Source of the DNA: Rhodocollybia butyracea | Taxonomy: Eukaryota > Basidiomycota > Agaricomycetes > Agaricales > Omphalotaceae | Length of the DNA: 64,000 bases | Assembly: GCA_015501585.1 (NCBI GenBank) | Contig: JADNRY010000025.1 | Coordinates: 1 to 64,000 of the forward strand | Direction of reading: 5' to 3' | Made by a program: the position numbers and the translations under genes | Shown: piece by piece, positions 10,181-22,696 of the stretch | How positions within the stretch are numbered: the stretch's first letter is position 1 | How the letters are laid out: each line of letters starts with the position of its first letter | The notes under the pieces: generated by a model | The model's input: only the letters and a program-made list of their open reading frames with translations | Told to the model about the DNA's origin: nothing | The model's database searches: none

Positions 10181-12115
10181 ATGGCCTCTTCTCCTACGCA
10201 GATCGAAAACAGGGCTAGTATCTCATACTCTCATCTGCAAACATCGGACGATACACCTACAAGTACACCTGATCGTCCAAGTGGTGCCTCTTCACCACTA
10301 CCACTGCATGTGGGGACAAAGGGCACAACCATGGGCTATTTCACCATCCTTTCTTGCTACATCGGCGCTGGAGTCGTTGCAGTAATCAACCATATCGTGT
10401 TTTCGAAACTTAACGGGACACTAACGGGTGATCATACAAAGCAATTCTGGGTGTCACTGCTGCAGAACGTCTTCCCGACTGCAGTAGCACTTGTTTTGTT
10501 TACATCTCTCAAGGCTTGTCTTTCACAAGCGGTATAGTCTATTAGTTCAATTATCTTCCGTTGTAATTTATCTATCTTTGCAGGCCCTACATCGCCTTTG
10601 CTCTGGCACTCATTCTGTAGGACTCGTCAGTCTCATCACCTCTCCACCTGGTTTACTCGCCACCCTGAAAATCCTGGCAAAATCAGGGCTACGCCGCCGA
10701 ATCTTGGAGTTGGTCATTCTTTCTGGGCTGGCTCAGGCTATTGCTGTCACTTCAATATTCATTCCTGGGTCACTGACTATTGTGTCAAGTCCCGCACAAT
10801 TAAGACTCCTCGAAATCCCTACCATCGACTTGAATGCAGTTGCTCCAACCTCATCATCTGTCAATAAAGTTGATGTAATAGGCGTCGATCTTCTTCCAGG
10901 TGGAACGAATGTCCAGACCTTAAGTTTTGTGAGTCCATCACAGCGCTGGACTCGGCTATTAGGGCGATCACTATTATCCAGTAGTGCCCCAACATGGGAT
11001 ACTCCCGCCGGGTGCGAATTCTCATGCAACTATAGCTTCTCCTATACTGCCCCTGCCCTCAACTGTACCGCACTATCCAGGGAAGATATCTGGCCAAACA
11101 ACAATGCCACGTCCAACAGCAGCCTGTTGCAATTTCCTCTTTTTGTAGAAGAATCATTTAATGGCGGCAATTCATCACAACCAGAGCCGGAGTTTACTTA
11201 TTACTTGTCATCATCGGGGCTTCCGTTCTCTCCCACATTCGACCTATATTACATCGAATGTTTCAACTCTACATTTGTGTTCACCGACCAAGCTTTGGCC
11301 CCGGGGGCCAAGGCTTTAATCTATCTAACTATGACCCTCGAGGTGTTCGTTGTTTATTTCAGAATGCCACATATGAAGCGACGACTGTGTTCTCTCCGAC
11401 CGGTCAGACCTCCACCACTCGTGTCATTGAATGGCATGATTCCCCAGATGATTCCTTTCCTGTTGTGGACAACTCAACAGTGTTGGGAGCCACTGAAGTA
11501 AACGTTACAATGGCCTCACTCAGCATTGCCAATGTCTATGCCCAAATGCTCAACGGGAGCCTCGCTTATATCCCTGAAGTGGCTCTGCCTCCCCCCATTC
11601 AGGCGTTTAACACCCCACTATTCAACCTGACCAGCTCCTTCTCAGTAGAGTTGAACTCAGATGAAGTAGTGCTTTCATTATCATCAGATATCAACAACCT
11701 TACAGATGGACTCCAAGGCCTTTTTCAAAATTCCACCCTTGCATTGGTCGGTGAGGGAGCAGCTACAATGTTTGTTAATGTTACAGTCGCCCAAGATAGC
11801 TTACAGTACCAGTATCACCCTCGAAAGCTGGGTCTGATATACGGGATTGTGTTCGGAGTAGCGCTTCTCGTGGTGATTGATGGGTTGATCTGTCTTCGGG
11901 CAAACGGTACAGCTGCCAACTTTGATTTTCAAGGAATTGTTGAGATGACTGCAGAAAGTCGTGGCCTGCACGAATCAGCAGTCCTTCCGCATTTTGCGGA
12001 TGTTCCTGTTAGAGGAACACTTGGTATTAGTAGCGGTAACAACGCTACAAGACCTGTTCTAAACAGTGATTGGGAACTAAAGAAGCGAGCTACAACTGGT
12101 GACACGGATAACTAG
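10181..12115 (+). pseudogene. Membrane glycoprotein paralogue B (single frameshift)
   Basis: Exon 1 is 10181-10531, chosen because its start (MASSPTQIEN) aligns with MTSSPSHIEN of paralogue C. Intron 10532-10583 is 52 bp, GT-AG, phase 0. Exon 2 is 10584-12115. The protein has two N-terminal membrane segments (around ILSCYIGAGVVAVINHIVF and NVFPTAVALVLFTSL), a third near ILSGLAQAIAVTSIFIPG, a large domain with many N-glycosylation sequons and few cysteines, and a C-terminal membrane helix (GIVFGVALLVVIDGLICL). The frame changes near 11,260-11,320 in a G/C-run-rich stretch; exon 2 is 2 nt over a multiple of three. It could be a functional gene with a sequencing indel. Family unrecognised. Confidence 0.7.
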
Positions 12116-12354
12116 TGCGTACTAGTGTTGGTTAGCTGGAACGCACCGTCTAGCATACAGCGCTTGAAATAGCTGGAAAACCACAGTAGACTGCTGAACA
12201 GCAACTCCAGTGCATTCACGTTTGGGAGTTGACAGATGCGGTAGGCTACTAGTAATTACGAACTTTTTTCAACGACAATTTGTACGCCCCCTCATTATAT
12301 GCTAAGTTTCTGCATCAAAGCAAGCGCCAAGTAAGCGTAGTAAGAATGGACCTG
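12116..12354. other. Spacer with repeats, no gene
   Basis: The stretch starting CGCTTGAAATAGCTGGAAAA (about 12160-12350) recurs at about 12890-13050. Shared boxes include CTCATTATATGCTA and the AAGTAAGCGTA motif that also occurs near 15030, 20570 and 30080. Confidence 0.6.
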
Positions 12355-12895
12355 GCAGTGATAACGACGATGTGAGAAGTTAGAGCACTCAATTTTTTGT
12401 GGGGAATCCCACTGTACGATGGCGTCGCGAGCTGTTGCCACCAGGGTGACCAGTGGTGTTGTAGGACACTCCATCCCTAACACCCGCCGAAAGCATATAA
12501 GTTAACAACAGCGATAATTCTTTAACCACATGAAAAGGAAACGTCAAAGTACTTCAGCGGTTATGACTAGTCGCCAAACTTAAATGTTGAATATTACTGC
12601 AAGGAGAGGTCCACAGTCAGCTGTAGGGCGGGTGGGCCGACAAGCTCCTGTGCTTGGACTTGCAAGTTGCGATGGGGGTTGCACGCAAGGATTAAGAAGG
12701 ACAACCGGCCAGGTCCCACAGCCGGGTGACGGGTCCAGGTCCACATTCAAATGAATGCGCTGGGGATATCAGCATTTTTTCGATTCATGGCTGTGGACCA
12801 CAACTGCAAGATTTAAATCGAGCACTGCTTTTAGGCGTGGAAGAAAAACACGTTATCTTCCACCGATGAAGCGAAGTGAGGGGAGTCGAGACGCT
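12355..12895. repeat. About 0.55-kb direct repeat, copy 1
   Basis: Aligns with 15465-16050 over its length with scattered substitutions and small indels; the second copy carries an extra block of about 33 bp near 15730. Shared landmarks are TGAGAAGTTAGAG, GGCGTCGCGAGCTGTT, GTTGAATATTAC and CACATTCAAAT. No ORF is conserved, so it is a non-coding segment of the duplicated unit. Confidence 0.75.
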
Positions 12896-13347
12896 TGAAA
12901 TAGCTGGAAAACTGCAGTAGACTACCGCACGGCAAATCCAGTGCATACACGTTTCGGAGTCGACAGGAGCAGGGTAATTATTAACGACAGTTTGTACACT
13001 CCCTCATTATATGCTATGTTTCTGCATCCGCACTAAGTAAGTGTAAGAATGGACACATGTGTAATGAATACCGAAAATCCGAGTCCTTTTGAAACATTGT
13101 GCCGGCGACCCTATAGTCTTGATGATACATACATTGATAACTACCTTGTGATAAGTGGCAGGTCCAGCCGAATCCGGAGAACCTGACCACTATCATCCAA
13201 GTTGCATGTGGGCCTCGCTTGAACCAATCGATTATTGAAGGATATAAACACATCTAGCCCAAGTTCTTCAATGTAGCGCATTGTTATTGAAAAATAACGA
13301 AATGCTACAAAGTGAGAGGAAAAAAAAACAACATAGTACGTCGCAAA

Positions 13348-13440
13348 CTCTCTGGCTGGGAGTCGAACCCAGCTTTCGCGCGGTGTTAATAACAACACCT
13401 TCATGACAGGTGCGTGTACTAGCCGATATACTACCAGAGA
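13348..13440 (-). tRNA. tRNA-Asp(GTC)-like gene with intron
   Basis: On the minus strand the 7-bp acceptor stem TCTCTGG/CCAGAGA is perfect. The D-arm region (GTAGTATATCGGCTAGTAC) matches fungal tRNA-Asp, the anticodon loop is CTGTCA with GTC, and the T arm is CTGGG-TTCGACT-CCCAG. An insert of about 21 nt follows position 37, the usual tRNA intron position. The anticodon stem CGCAC/GCGCG has one A-C mismatch, so it may be a pseudogene. It is the best of five related copies. Confidence 0.55.
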
Positions 13441-13859
13441 GTCCATACATTGTACTCACATAATCGATTATAGTATCGAGAATTCGTGAGTAATTCGGAT
13501 AAAAGTTTGGGTCAGGAGAAAAAACGCACAGCATCTGAGGGATATCGATGTAGTGGCCATACACTATTTATGTGACGACGACAGTCCTCTCGACGGTGGA
13601 TGACGAAAACGTGAGAGAACGTGGAAAACTTGAAGGATCTGGAGCGAACCACTCCAGTAGAGTCCAGAAAACTCGATCAATATCATGCAAGTTGCAGACC
13701 GGAAGCTAGCAAAACGCGGTTGAAGCATTCGAAGAATATCCACACATGCCCGAAAGTATCATCGATGAAAAGATTGAAGGAAAGTGGGTACGAATCTGGT
13801 ATCTGGTCCGTTCTGTTCCACGCAAGTTCTAGATATAACAGTCATCATCCACGCTCACT

Positions 13860-14830
13860 CAACAATCACCAAAACAAATTCCAAACACACTCCCCCTTCC
13901 ATCCTTATACCCTCCCAAGTAGCGACACTAACAGGTCTCATCGGCGTCGAGGCGAATACGTGCAGGAAAGGTTGAAGCAGTGGTGTCGGGGTTGACCGTA
14001 GCGCTGATAGCTCTGGTTCACGTTCATAGATCGATGGTTGGCGTGGTACGAATGAAGGTATTGAGAAGGGGATAAGGGTATAAGTTCGAGACGGAGAGGA
14101 TTCAGTATTCAATGTGAGGTGTTATTGCATGCATGCTGTGATGAGGGGTCGTTTGATAAGGGTAAAGAAGGGCCAAGGGGTATGTCAATGTCGAACGAGG
14201 CTCAGGCTACTTAGTTGAAGCCGGGTTGAAATCTAGTAAAGCGTTAGTATATAGTTCACGCCGATTGACTAGTGACTTTTGAACAGTAACCAGAAAGGGA
14301 AAAAGATCTGGTAAATTCCAGCTTCCGCCGTAGCATGCCCGAATATGGCCCTCAACCTTGCATACCTTTCCCGGCTGTCCTCGTGCGCTCTGCAAAGTAA
14401 TCTTTCTATTGAAATATTGAACGCCGAATGAAAGGCTTGTGCGTAAAATGAGGTCCAGCGGGTGCTCGTGCGTGACGGAATAGAGTTCCATTTCAGCTAA
14501 TGGAGTTTACGCAGACTCGTTGTTCAGCTCAAAATGCATGTTACGACTTCTGCGTACCTAGCCACTGGATGCTTGACAGCTCTGGCTATGTGTCGTTCGA
14601 GATACGCTCTTCCCTGGAAGCCTACGAGAGAGCGCAGTGTGAAGAACAACGAGATGTGACAAGCGATGCTGGACGGTTTCCGTGTGGGCGATGGAGCTCT
14701 GGAGGTGATGAGGAGTCGGGATCTGGAACGTTGAGCATTGAATATTTGAATGGCGAGGTGACGTTGTACACGGTATAACCGGTAACCACCAGAAAGTAAA
14801 AAGGTCCAAAGTACATGGAAGTTCTAGGCA
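13860..14830 (-). pseudogene. SNX9-like gene fragment 2
   Basis: From left to right on the + strand: C-terminal exon (13,900-14,230), a sequence like the third exon (about 14,310-14,490), then part of the PX exon (14,530-14,810, with SPFKYSMLNVPDPDS and TVYNVTS on the minus strand). The BAR exons equivalent to 4-6 are absent and the frames are broken. It neighbours tRNA-like copy 13348 in the same order as at 33,500-36,869. Confidence 0.65.
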
Positions 14831-15069
14831 AGGTCGATTAGGCGCCCGTGGGATGAATGAATTCGGCTGTACGACTGCGTACGAAGCGAAAGTACTGGTC
14901 CCGATACATGAACGTCATGAATGATAAACGCATAAAACAGTTCACTATCCTGTGTGTCAATTGGGATAGTTAGTGGCGCGGCAAGTGGTGTATCCACTCG
15001 TGACTCGATCTTTAAGCACAGTTAAGCACACGCCAAGTAAGCGTAAGAATAAGAATTTTTTGGTATAAG

Positions 15070-15147
15070 GTCCACTTTCGCGGTATCAACGATATCCAAG
15101 AAAATCACGATGACAGGGGCGTGTACTAGCCAATACACTACCAGAAA
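15070..15147 (-). pseudogene. Truncated tRNA-Asp-like copy
   Basis: It has the 5' acceptor half (CCAGAAA on +), the D-arm region and the anticodon CATGACAGG-type block (here GATGACAGGGGCG) with its intron, but the T arm is lost at the left end. Confidence 0.5.
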
Positions 15148-15464
15148 GTCCATACGTCGTACTCGCATAATCGATTAGTGAGTAATTAGGACAGTGAGAT
15201 AAAAGCTTGCGAGAAAAAACTCATAGCCTCTGCTGAGGAATATCCATGTAATGGCCATACACTAGTATTTACGTGACGACGACATATAGACAGTTTCGAC
15301 GGGTGGATGACTAAAACGGGGGAAGAACGTTGAAAACTTGGAGGATCTGGAGCGAACCGCTCCAGTCCAGAAAACTTGATCAATATCATTTCAAGTGGCA
15401 GACGGAAGCTAGGTAACGCGGTTGAAGCATATGCATTTGAAGAAGTAACTACGCGATGCGAAAG

Positions 15465-16050
15465 TATCATTGATAACGACGGTGTGAGAAGTTAGAGGAC
15501 TCAATTTTTGTGGGGAATTGGAATGGCGTCGCGAGCTGTTACCACCGGGGGGTGACCGGTGGTGCTGTATGACCCTCTATCCCCAACACCCACCGAAAGC
15601 ATGTAAGTCAAGGAACAGCAATAACTTTTTGACCACGTGGAAAGAATACATCGGGAAACGTCAAAGTCAGCGGCTGCCAGATACCTAGTTGCCAAACTTG
15701 AATGTTGAATATTACCGCAAGGAGAAGTCCATGGGCCTTCGGGTCCACTCAGCATCTAGAGGTCTACAGTCAGCTGTAGGGCGGGTGGTCCGGCGACAAG
15801 CTCCTGTGTTTGGACTTACAAGTTGCGATGATACTTGTACGGCATGATTAGGAAGGACAACCTGCCACCGGCCAGGTCCCACAACCGGGTTCAGGTCCAC
15901 ATTCAAATACAAACGCAGGGATATCAGTATCTTTGACTCATGGCTGTGGACCACAATTGCATGATTTAAATTGAGCACTGCTTTTAGGTGTGGAAGAAAA
16001 ACACACTAGTCTTCCACCGATGAAGCGAACTGGGGGGAGGAGTTGAGACG
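15465..16050. repeat. About 0.55-kb direct repeat, copy 2
   Basis: Second copy of 12355-12895. The flanking 15150-15465 resembles 13,440-13,750 (ATATCCATGTAATGGCCATACAC and following). No gene. Confidence 0.7.
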
Positions 16051-16055
16051 CTACT

Positions 16056-16831
16056 TACATGAAGACTCCTGTTTGCCCTGCTCGCTACTCTCGTATGCAA
16101 ACTATCACTTCTTATGTATCCAGGTACCGTCGTCGCAATAACGGAGAATGCAGGATGTCACCGTCTGATTAAGGAACTATCGGTGCGACCGGCACTTGCG
16201 GAGCCTCGTACAGACGAGCGTGACCGTTGGGCTAGGCCCCCAGAGTCTCCAGTGCTGACCGGTTTCGCTGGTCGACGGCCCACTGCAAGCTATAATTGTC
16301 TCAGTACATCTCGACTTTCTCACATTGGTGGAGTTGGGTCGGTCGCTGCGACTGCTCCTTGGCCGGTACCACTTTATACAGCTTTATACTCATCAACTGC
16401 TCATCAGTTAACTGTCTTGAACACTGATATCAAAACTTAGACTATGCATCAAGTCTCTGTAGGAACGAATTAAACTCAGTGGGTAATGAAAACCAACTAT
16501 ATTGTATATACCTGTAGGAACGAATTAAACTAGAATATATCGTAAGTTAGAGAAACAGAATAAATAAGAACGAGCTCACCTCAGTGGGTAATGAAAACCA
16601 ACTGAGGGAGCTCGGAGACGCCGTCTAGCGTGGTATAGTACCAACTGTACAGTATCTAGTAAGCTAACGGCGTATACCAATAAAGAGATGTCAAAGCAAG
16701 GTGTACTGCACCTCGTACGTACGGAGTAATACTCCAACAGTCTCAAGATAATTACATCTGTTCATGTAAGTATAAGTATGTGGATGGTTCGCACAAGAAC
16801 TAATTCCTTCGAGTCCCTTACGGCTTTGGAC
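16056..16831 (+). promoter_or_regulatory. Upstream region of paralogue C with short direct repeats
   Basis: No gene supported. A CTGTAGGAACGAATTAAACT box occurs at about 16,456 and 16,512, and CAGTGGGTAATGAAAACCAA at about 16,477 and 16,580. Bases 16,180-16,430 resemble the upstream region of paralogue B. Confidence 0.4.
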
Positions 16832-18699
16832 ATGACATCTTCTCCTTCGCACATTGAAAATAGCTCGGCTGTTTCATATTCTTATCTGCAAACATCTGAG
16901 TCTGAGGACCCACCTGAATGTTCCACTGGTGACTCAGTTTCTCCACCGCCACTCCATGTTGAGACGAGAGGCACCACCATGGGTTATTTTTCTATCATAT
17001 CCTGCTACATTGGTGCTGGAGCCGTTGCAGTGACCAACCATATTTTATTCTCTCGGCTTGAGGGGACATTACCGGGTGACCATACAAAGCAGGCCTGGGT
17101 GTCATCACTGAAAAATATCTTTCCAACTATAGTAGCACTTTTGTTATTTACATCTCTAAAAACTTGTCTCTCACAATCGGTATGGCTAAATCAATCACTT
17201 TTGCATTCATAAAATAATTCACTTTTTTCAGGCCCTATATCGTCTTTGCTCTGGTACTTACTCTGTAGCACTAGTCAACCTTGTTACCTCTCCACCAAGC
17301 TTCCTCACTGCTCTGAAAACCCTGGTGAAATCAGGCCTTCGTCGCCAAGTATTGGAGTGGGCCATTCTTGGTGGAATGGCTCAGGTTATCACAGTCACTT
17401 CAATCTTTGTCCCTGGGTCACTGATAATTGTGTCAAGCCCCATACAATCCACGCTCCTCAAAATTCCTATGATTGACTTAAACGCAGTTGCCCCAGCCTC
17501 ATCATCTATTGATACTTCTTCAATGTCGGGATCTTCTACAACTGGTAAGCTACAGGACCTGTCTTTCACCAATCCATCACAACGCTGGACTCGGTTGTTA
17601 CAACAGTCACTGCTATCTGGGAGCGCCCCAACATGGGATGCTTTCATGCAACTATAGCTTCTCTTATTTTGCCCCTGCTATCAACTGCACTTCATTATCC
17701 AGGGTAGATATCTGGCCAAACAACAATGCCAGCACCAACAGCAGCCTTTTGGCATTTCCTGTTTGGTTAGATGATCCAACTATTAGTGACCAGCCAACAC
17801 CACAGTTCACTTATTATCTGTCATCATCTGGTCTTCCACTCTCTCCTACACTCGACCTATATTACATTGAAGGTTTTAACACAACGAGTCTGATAATTAG
17901 CTCAGGGGGGGGCCTCTTAAACCCAAACTTCAATTTATCTGAGTATCACCCTCGAGGTGTTCACTGTGGATTTCAGAATGCCACATATGAGGCAACAACT
18001 TTGTTCTCTCAGAATGGTCAGATCTCCACCACCCGCATCGTTGAATGGAGTGGTTCCTTGCCTGGCAGTGATGGGGCACTGGGACTTCCGCTGTCCAATG
18101 TAACAAATGCTACAATGGCCCTATTCAGCATTGCCAGTGTCTATGCCCAAGTTCTCAATGGGAACCTCACTTTTGATCCAGAAAATAGTGGATTCCCCAC
18201 TATTCAGGCATTTGACACCCCGCTCTTCAATGTGACCAGCTTCACCTCGACCCTGACAGGTGCCGGAATTTTGCTTTCATTATCACCCGATGTCAGCAAC
18301 CTCACAGATGGACTCCAAAGTCTCCTTGGCAACTCCACCCTTGCATTGGTTGGGGAGGGAATAGCTACAACATGGGTTAATGCTACAGTGGTCCCAAATA
18401 GCTTACAGTACCAGTACCACTTTGGAAAGCTGGGTTTGATATATGGGATTGTGTTTGGAGTAGCACTTCTCGTGGTGATTGATGGATTGATCTGCCTTCG
18501 GGCAAACGGTACAGCTGCGAACTTTGAATTCCAAGGAATTGTGGAGATGACTGCTAATAGTCATGGTCTGCATGAATTGGCAGTTCTTCCACGGTTTGCG
18601 GATATCCCCGTGAGAGGAATGCTTGGCAGCAGCAGCAGCACAAGGCCTATTCTAATTAGTGACCGGGACGAGACGAAAACTGAAACTAGTACTAACTAA
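16832..18699 (+). pseudogene. Membrane glycoprotein paralogue C (17-bp deletion)
   Basis: Exon 1 is 16832-17179, intron 17180-17231 (52 bp, same length and phase as paralogue B), exon 2 is 17232-18699. Topology is as in B, with four hydrophobic segments, a sequon-rich domain and a C-terminal membrane helix followed by a tail ending at 18699. At about 17642 a 17-bp stretch present in paralogue A (CCAGCAGGGTGTGAACT) is missing, between CT microhomologies, and the frame is lost. Adding 17 to the exon length gives a multiple of three, so this is the only lesion. A protein ending after the third hydrophobic segment would result. Confidence 0.75.
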
Positions 18700-19129
18700 T
18701 GCTGCGTAGTTTTTGTTCACAGAATGTTGCTGGACTGGAAGGCACCGTCTCTAGCGTCGTTCACTTTTTTTTTCATGGCTTTTTTTTTGATAGTTTGGTA
18801 TGACACTAGGTCATCACAATGGGGAGGAAGCTGGCACACTGGTAGAGTATTACGCCTTTGAATTATCCTCAATGACAATTTTCCCAATATATTTCATGCT
18901 TTTATCTTCTCTAAATACATGGCACCCGGGGGGAACATACTTGTGGGAATGAAGAAATTTTATTGGGCGCTGGTGTTTGGGCGATTAGACCCAATCAACG
19001 GTGCGTAACATGCGGGACACATTTGAACTATGCATCAAGCAGTCTGTTGGGCATGAGGTGTATCACTCAGAACATCCGCTCATGTAACTTACACTAGGTA
19101 TGACGGTCCTCATCCAATCACCAACAAAG
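18700..19129. other. Intergenic, nothing recognised
   Basis: AT-rich stretch with short T runs near 18,765-18,790. No ORF, RNA or repeat could be supported. Confidence 0.5.
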
Positions 19130-20350
19130 CACTACCCATTTCAATCCATATACCCTCCCAAATAAACTCCCAACAGCAACACCAACAGGCCTCATCGGCG
19201 TCGAGGCGAATACGTGCAGGAAAGGTTGAAGCACTGGTGTCGGGGTTGACCGCACTGATAACTAGATCATTGGTTGGCGTAGTACGGATGAAGTTTTCGA
19301 AGATGGGGATTTTGAGACGGAGAAGGTTCAATGTGAGGTGTTATCGATTATCGTGTGCACGCTGTGATGTCGATGAAGAGTGTCTGATAACGGTAAAGAA
19401 GGGCCAAGGGGTATGTCGGACGAGGCTCAGGCTACTTGAGACCTAGTAAAGCGTTAACATATAGTTCACGCTGCGATTGACTAGTATTGACTTTTGAACA
19501 GCTCTGTAAATACTGGCAAATTCCAGCTTCCGTAACATGCCCGAATATGGCCCTCAAACTTTGCACGCCTTTCCCGCCTGCTCTCGTGTGCTCCGCAAAG
19601 TGATCTACATCTTTCGATTGAGATACTATTGGGCTCCGGATGAAAAGCTTGTGCGTAAAATGAGGTCCAGCGGGTGCTCGTGCGTGATGGAATAGAGCTG
19701 ACGCTTCCATTCCTAGTGAAGCAACGTAAAAAATATTGGTGTCGGCCACCCCGCAAACAGTTGATGAAATTTACGCTAGTTGCTGAATAGCTCTACAGCT
19801 GAAAAACCATGTTACGACTGCTGCGTACCTAGCCACTGGATGCTTGACAGCTCTGGCTATGTGTCGTTCGACATTCAGGATACCCTCTCCTAGCTTCGAT
19901 GAAATCACCACTGAATCTCCCAGCCTACTACTACTGCTTCTCTGGAAGCGGAGGCAGATAAATCCCTGGAAGCCTGCGAGAAAGCGGCATCTGCAAAACC
20001 TGGGACGAGCTTTGGCTGCTCTGGAGCACTCTGGAGCGCTCCAAAGCTGTCAAAGCTGTCAAAGCAACCCAGAGCACTTCAGAGTGCTCTACAGCGAGTA
20101 CCCTTGCTCTGAGATGCTTTGGACTGAATAGCAACTGAATAGAACTGCTTTCATCAAAACCCAGGTTTTGCAGATGGGGGTATGAAGAACGACGAGATGT
20201 GACAAGCGATGCTGGACGGTTTCCGTTTGGGCGATGGAGGAGGTGAAGAGGAGTTGGGATCTGGAACGTTGAATATTTGAATGGCGAGGTGACGTTGTGC
20301 CGCGGTATAACCGGAACCACCAGAAAGTAAAAAGATCAAAAGCACATGTT
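19130..20350 (-). pseudogene. SNX9-like gene fragment 3, with a MITE inside
   Basis: Same exon content as fragment 2: C-terminal exon 19,140-19,450, third-exon-like piece 19,500-19,700, then PX pieces 19,800-20,330. The PX part is split by the small inverted-repeat element at 19988-20176. Confidence 0.65.
19988..20176. mobile_element. 189-bp MITE-like element
   Basis: Perfect 17-bp terminal inverted repeats, CATCTGCAAAACCTGGG at 19988-20004 and its complement at 20160-20176. The sister fragment 2 reads straight through this point, which gives an approximate empty site. The target duplication is unclear. The GCAAAACCTG terminus is shared with the element at 32490. Confidence 0.7.
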
Positions 20351-20834
20351 CTAGGCAAGGTCGATTAGGCGCCCGTGAGATGAATGAATTCGGCTGTACG
20401 AGTACTACGACTGTGTACGAAGCGAAAGTGCTGGTCCCGACACATGAACGTCATGAACGATAAAAGCATAAACTTGAAACAGTTCACCATCCTGTGTGTC
20501 GGTTGGTATGGCGCGGCAAGCAGTGACCGCGGTGACAGTATCCACTCAATACCTTTAAGCACACGCCAAGTTAAGCGTAAGAATGGACCAAGTTATACCG
20601 AAAATCTGAGCACTTTCGAGACAATGTGTAGCCCTAGAGTTTTGATCATAATTACGGTCTGGAGACATTGGGATCAGGTTCAGCCGAGTCCAGAGAACAT
20701 GACTACTATCCGACTTGCATGTAAACCTCACTTGAAGCCAAACCGAAGAAATACACAGTGAAAGATATGTGCTATGAAGTCCTACGGCGAGCGAATAAAA
20801 AACTCAACGACAGACTAGACTGCTACCTCTGATT

Positions 20835-20934
20835 CTCTCTGGCTGGGAGTCGAACCCAGCTTTCGGGCAGTAACAACGATATCCAAGATAATCTCGATGA
20901 CAGGTGCGTGTACTAGCCGATATACTACCAGAGA
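20835..20934 (-). tRNA. tRNA-Asp-like copy with intron, probably decayed
   Basis: Acceptor stem and T arm are intact as in 13348-13440 and the anticodon loop keeps GTC. The anticodon 3' strand (GCCCG) pairs poorly and the insert is about 28 nt. More likely a pseudogene than a working tRNA. Confidence 0.4.
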
Positions 20935-21219
20935 GTCCATACGTCGTACTCGCATAATCGATTATAGTATAGAGAACATCGTGGATGATAATGGCGATAC
21001 ACTTCAGTGAAGTACGCGACGACGACATATCGAGTCTCGACGGTGGATGACGAAAATGGGGGAAGAAGGTGGAAAACTTCGAGTCTACGGTCCCCAGCAC
21101 TCAGTACTCAGTACTCAGCCCTCATCGATTCATCCACGGTCCTCATCAACAATCATCCACGCTCTCCCAACAACAATCACCAAAACAATCACCAAAACAA
21201 ATTCCCAAACACAATCCCC

Positions 21220-22400
21220 CTTCCATCCTTTACCCTCCTCCGAGTAAACTCCCAACAGCGACACTAACAGGCCTCATCGGCGTCGAGTCAAACACATGCG
21301 GACAGGGCTGAAGCAAAGGTGTCGGGGTTAACCGCGGTGCTGAGCGCTGAGCGCTGATATATCGATAGCTCGCGTTCGTAGATCGACGGCTGGCGTGGTG
21401 CGGAAGAAAGTATTGAAGAAGGCGATTTCGAGACGGAGAAGCTTGAGGATGATCGATGATCGATGAGGATGAGGGGTCGTCTGAGAATGGTAAGGAAGTA
21501 GCGGAACTTACATGATCATCGTACAAATCCGCAACAACCTGTAAGGTCTCCGCGGTCTTCTGCAGCGCCTTCGTCAAGGTCAAGCATTCCCTACACCCTT
21601 CTCTCCAACACCATGCACCATGCTCCGTCTGCGTTCATACATCCCTTCCCCTTGTATCTGAGCTTCGATTTCTGCCCATTCGATAAGCCAGAGCCGGATG
21701 CCGTCGGTGAAACTTCTTCCTCGTCCTCTTTCGTCTTCCATAGTTCCACGGATGTGAGGCGATTGACCGGAGGACGCAAGAGGTTTAGAGGTGATGAGGG
21801 ATATGAGAGAGTAGGATAGTAGATGTTCGGCTTTCGACATTTCTGTCAGATGGTCAGCTATATGTGGCTAAGTGGAAAGAGAAATGAGATCTCACCAATT
21901 CTAGCTTCCCTAACACGCCCAAATATCGCCCTCAAACCTTGCACGCCTTTCCCAACTGCTTTCGTGTGCTCTAGAAAGCGCTCTACAACTTCCTCAGTGT
22001 CCTCAATGTCAAGATTGAACGTTTGAACGCCGGATGAAAGGCTTGCGCGTAGAATGATTAATGGGGGTCGACGTCCAGCGGGTGCTTGTACGCTTCCATT
22101 CCTAGTAAAGAAGATTACTGTCAGCCACCCCGCAGACAGGTAGTGAAGTTGACGCTACTCACTAGGTCGAGCCCGCAGCTCAAAAGCCATGTCACGACTT
22201 CTGCGTCCCTAGTCACTGGATGCCTGACGACTCTGCAAATGTATCGTTTGAGATCCCCTCATTGAATCTCCCAGTGCACCGCTTCTTTGGGAACAGAGGT
22301 GGAGCAATTCCTGGAATCCGTGGGAAGCAACGAAATGGGAGAAACAATGCTGAAAGGTATGCAGTGGGCAATATTATTTGAATATTGGAGAAGAGTTGGG
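21220..22400 (-). pseudogene. SNX9-like gene fragment 4
   Basis: Contains the C-terminal exon (21,220-21,495), fused directly to the equivalent of the fourth exon (about 21,508-21,836, with the KGKGCMNADGAWC and RECLTLTKALQKTAETLQ stretches), then the third exon (about 21,890-22,105) and a piece of the PX exon (22,185-22,340). The fifth and sixth exons are missing. Splice sites around the fourth exon are retained. Confidence 0.65.
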
Positions 22401-22696
22401 ATAGACGTTGGGCAATGACACGTACTTAATTATGTGAAAGAGCCCGGAGTCTGAAGATCTGAGGACTCTGTGTTTTCGCGTGACCGTTGGCACATTGTTT
22501 AAGCGCGCGCTTTCTTCCTCATACCTCGTAATTCAGAAGAAACTCTCAACGTATCAACGCGTCCATAATCCGAAAATACTTCTCCAATCCGTTTCATACA
22601 GTTCAGATAAATACTCAGATGAATTCTCAGCAGAATCGCCCTTCTACCTCGCGTCACTCGCCGGTTTTTACTTCTATACGCAAAAATATTGGCTAC

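Noticed and set aside
13348..13440. tRNA-derived SINE
   Set aside because: The copies sit in long collinear duplicated segments with SNX9-like sequence on one side. No element ends, poly-A tail or target duplications surround the tRNA part.
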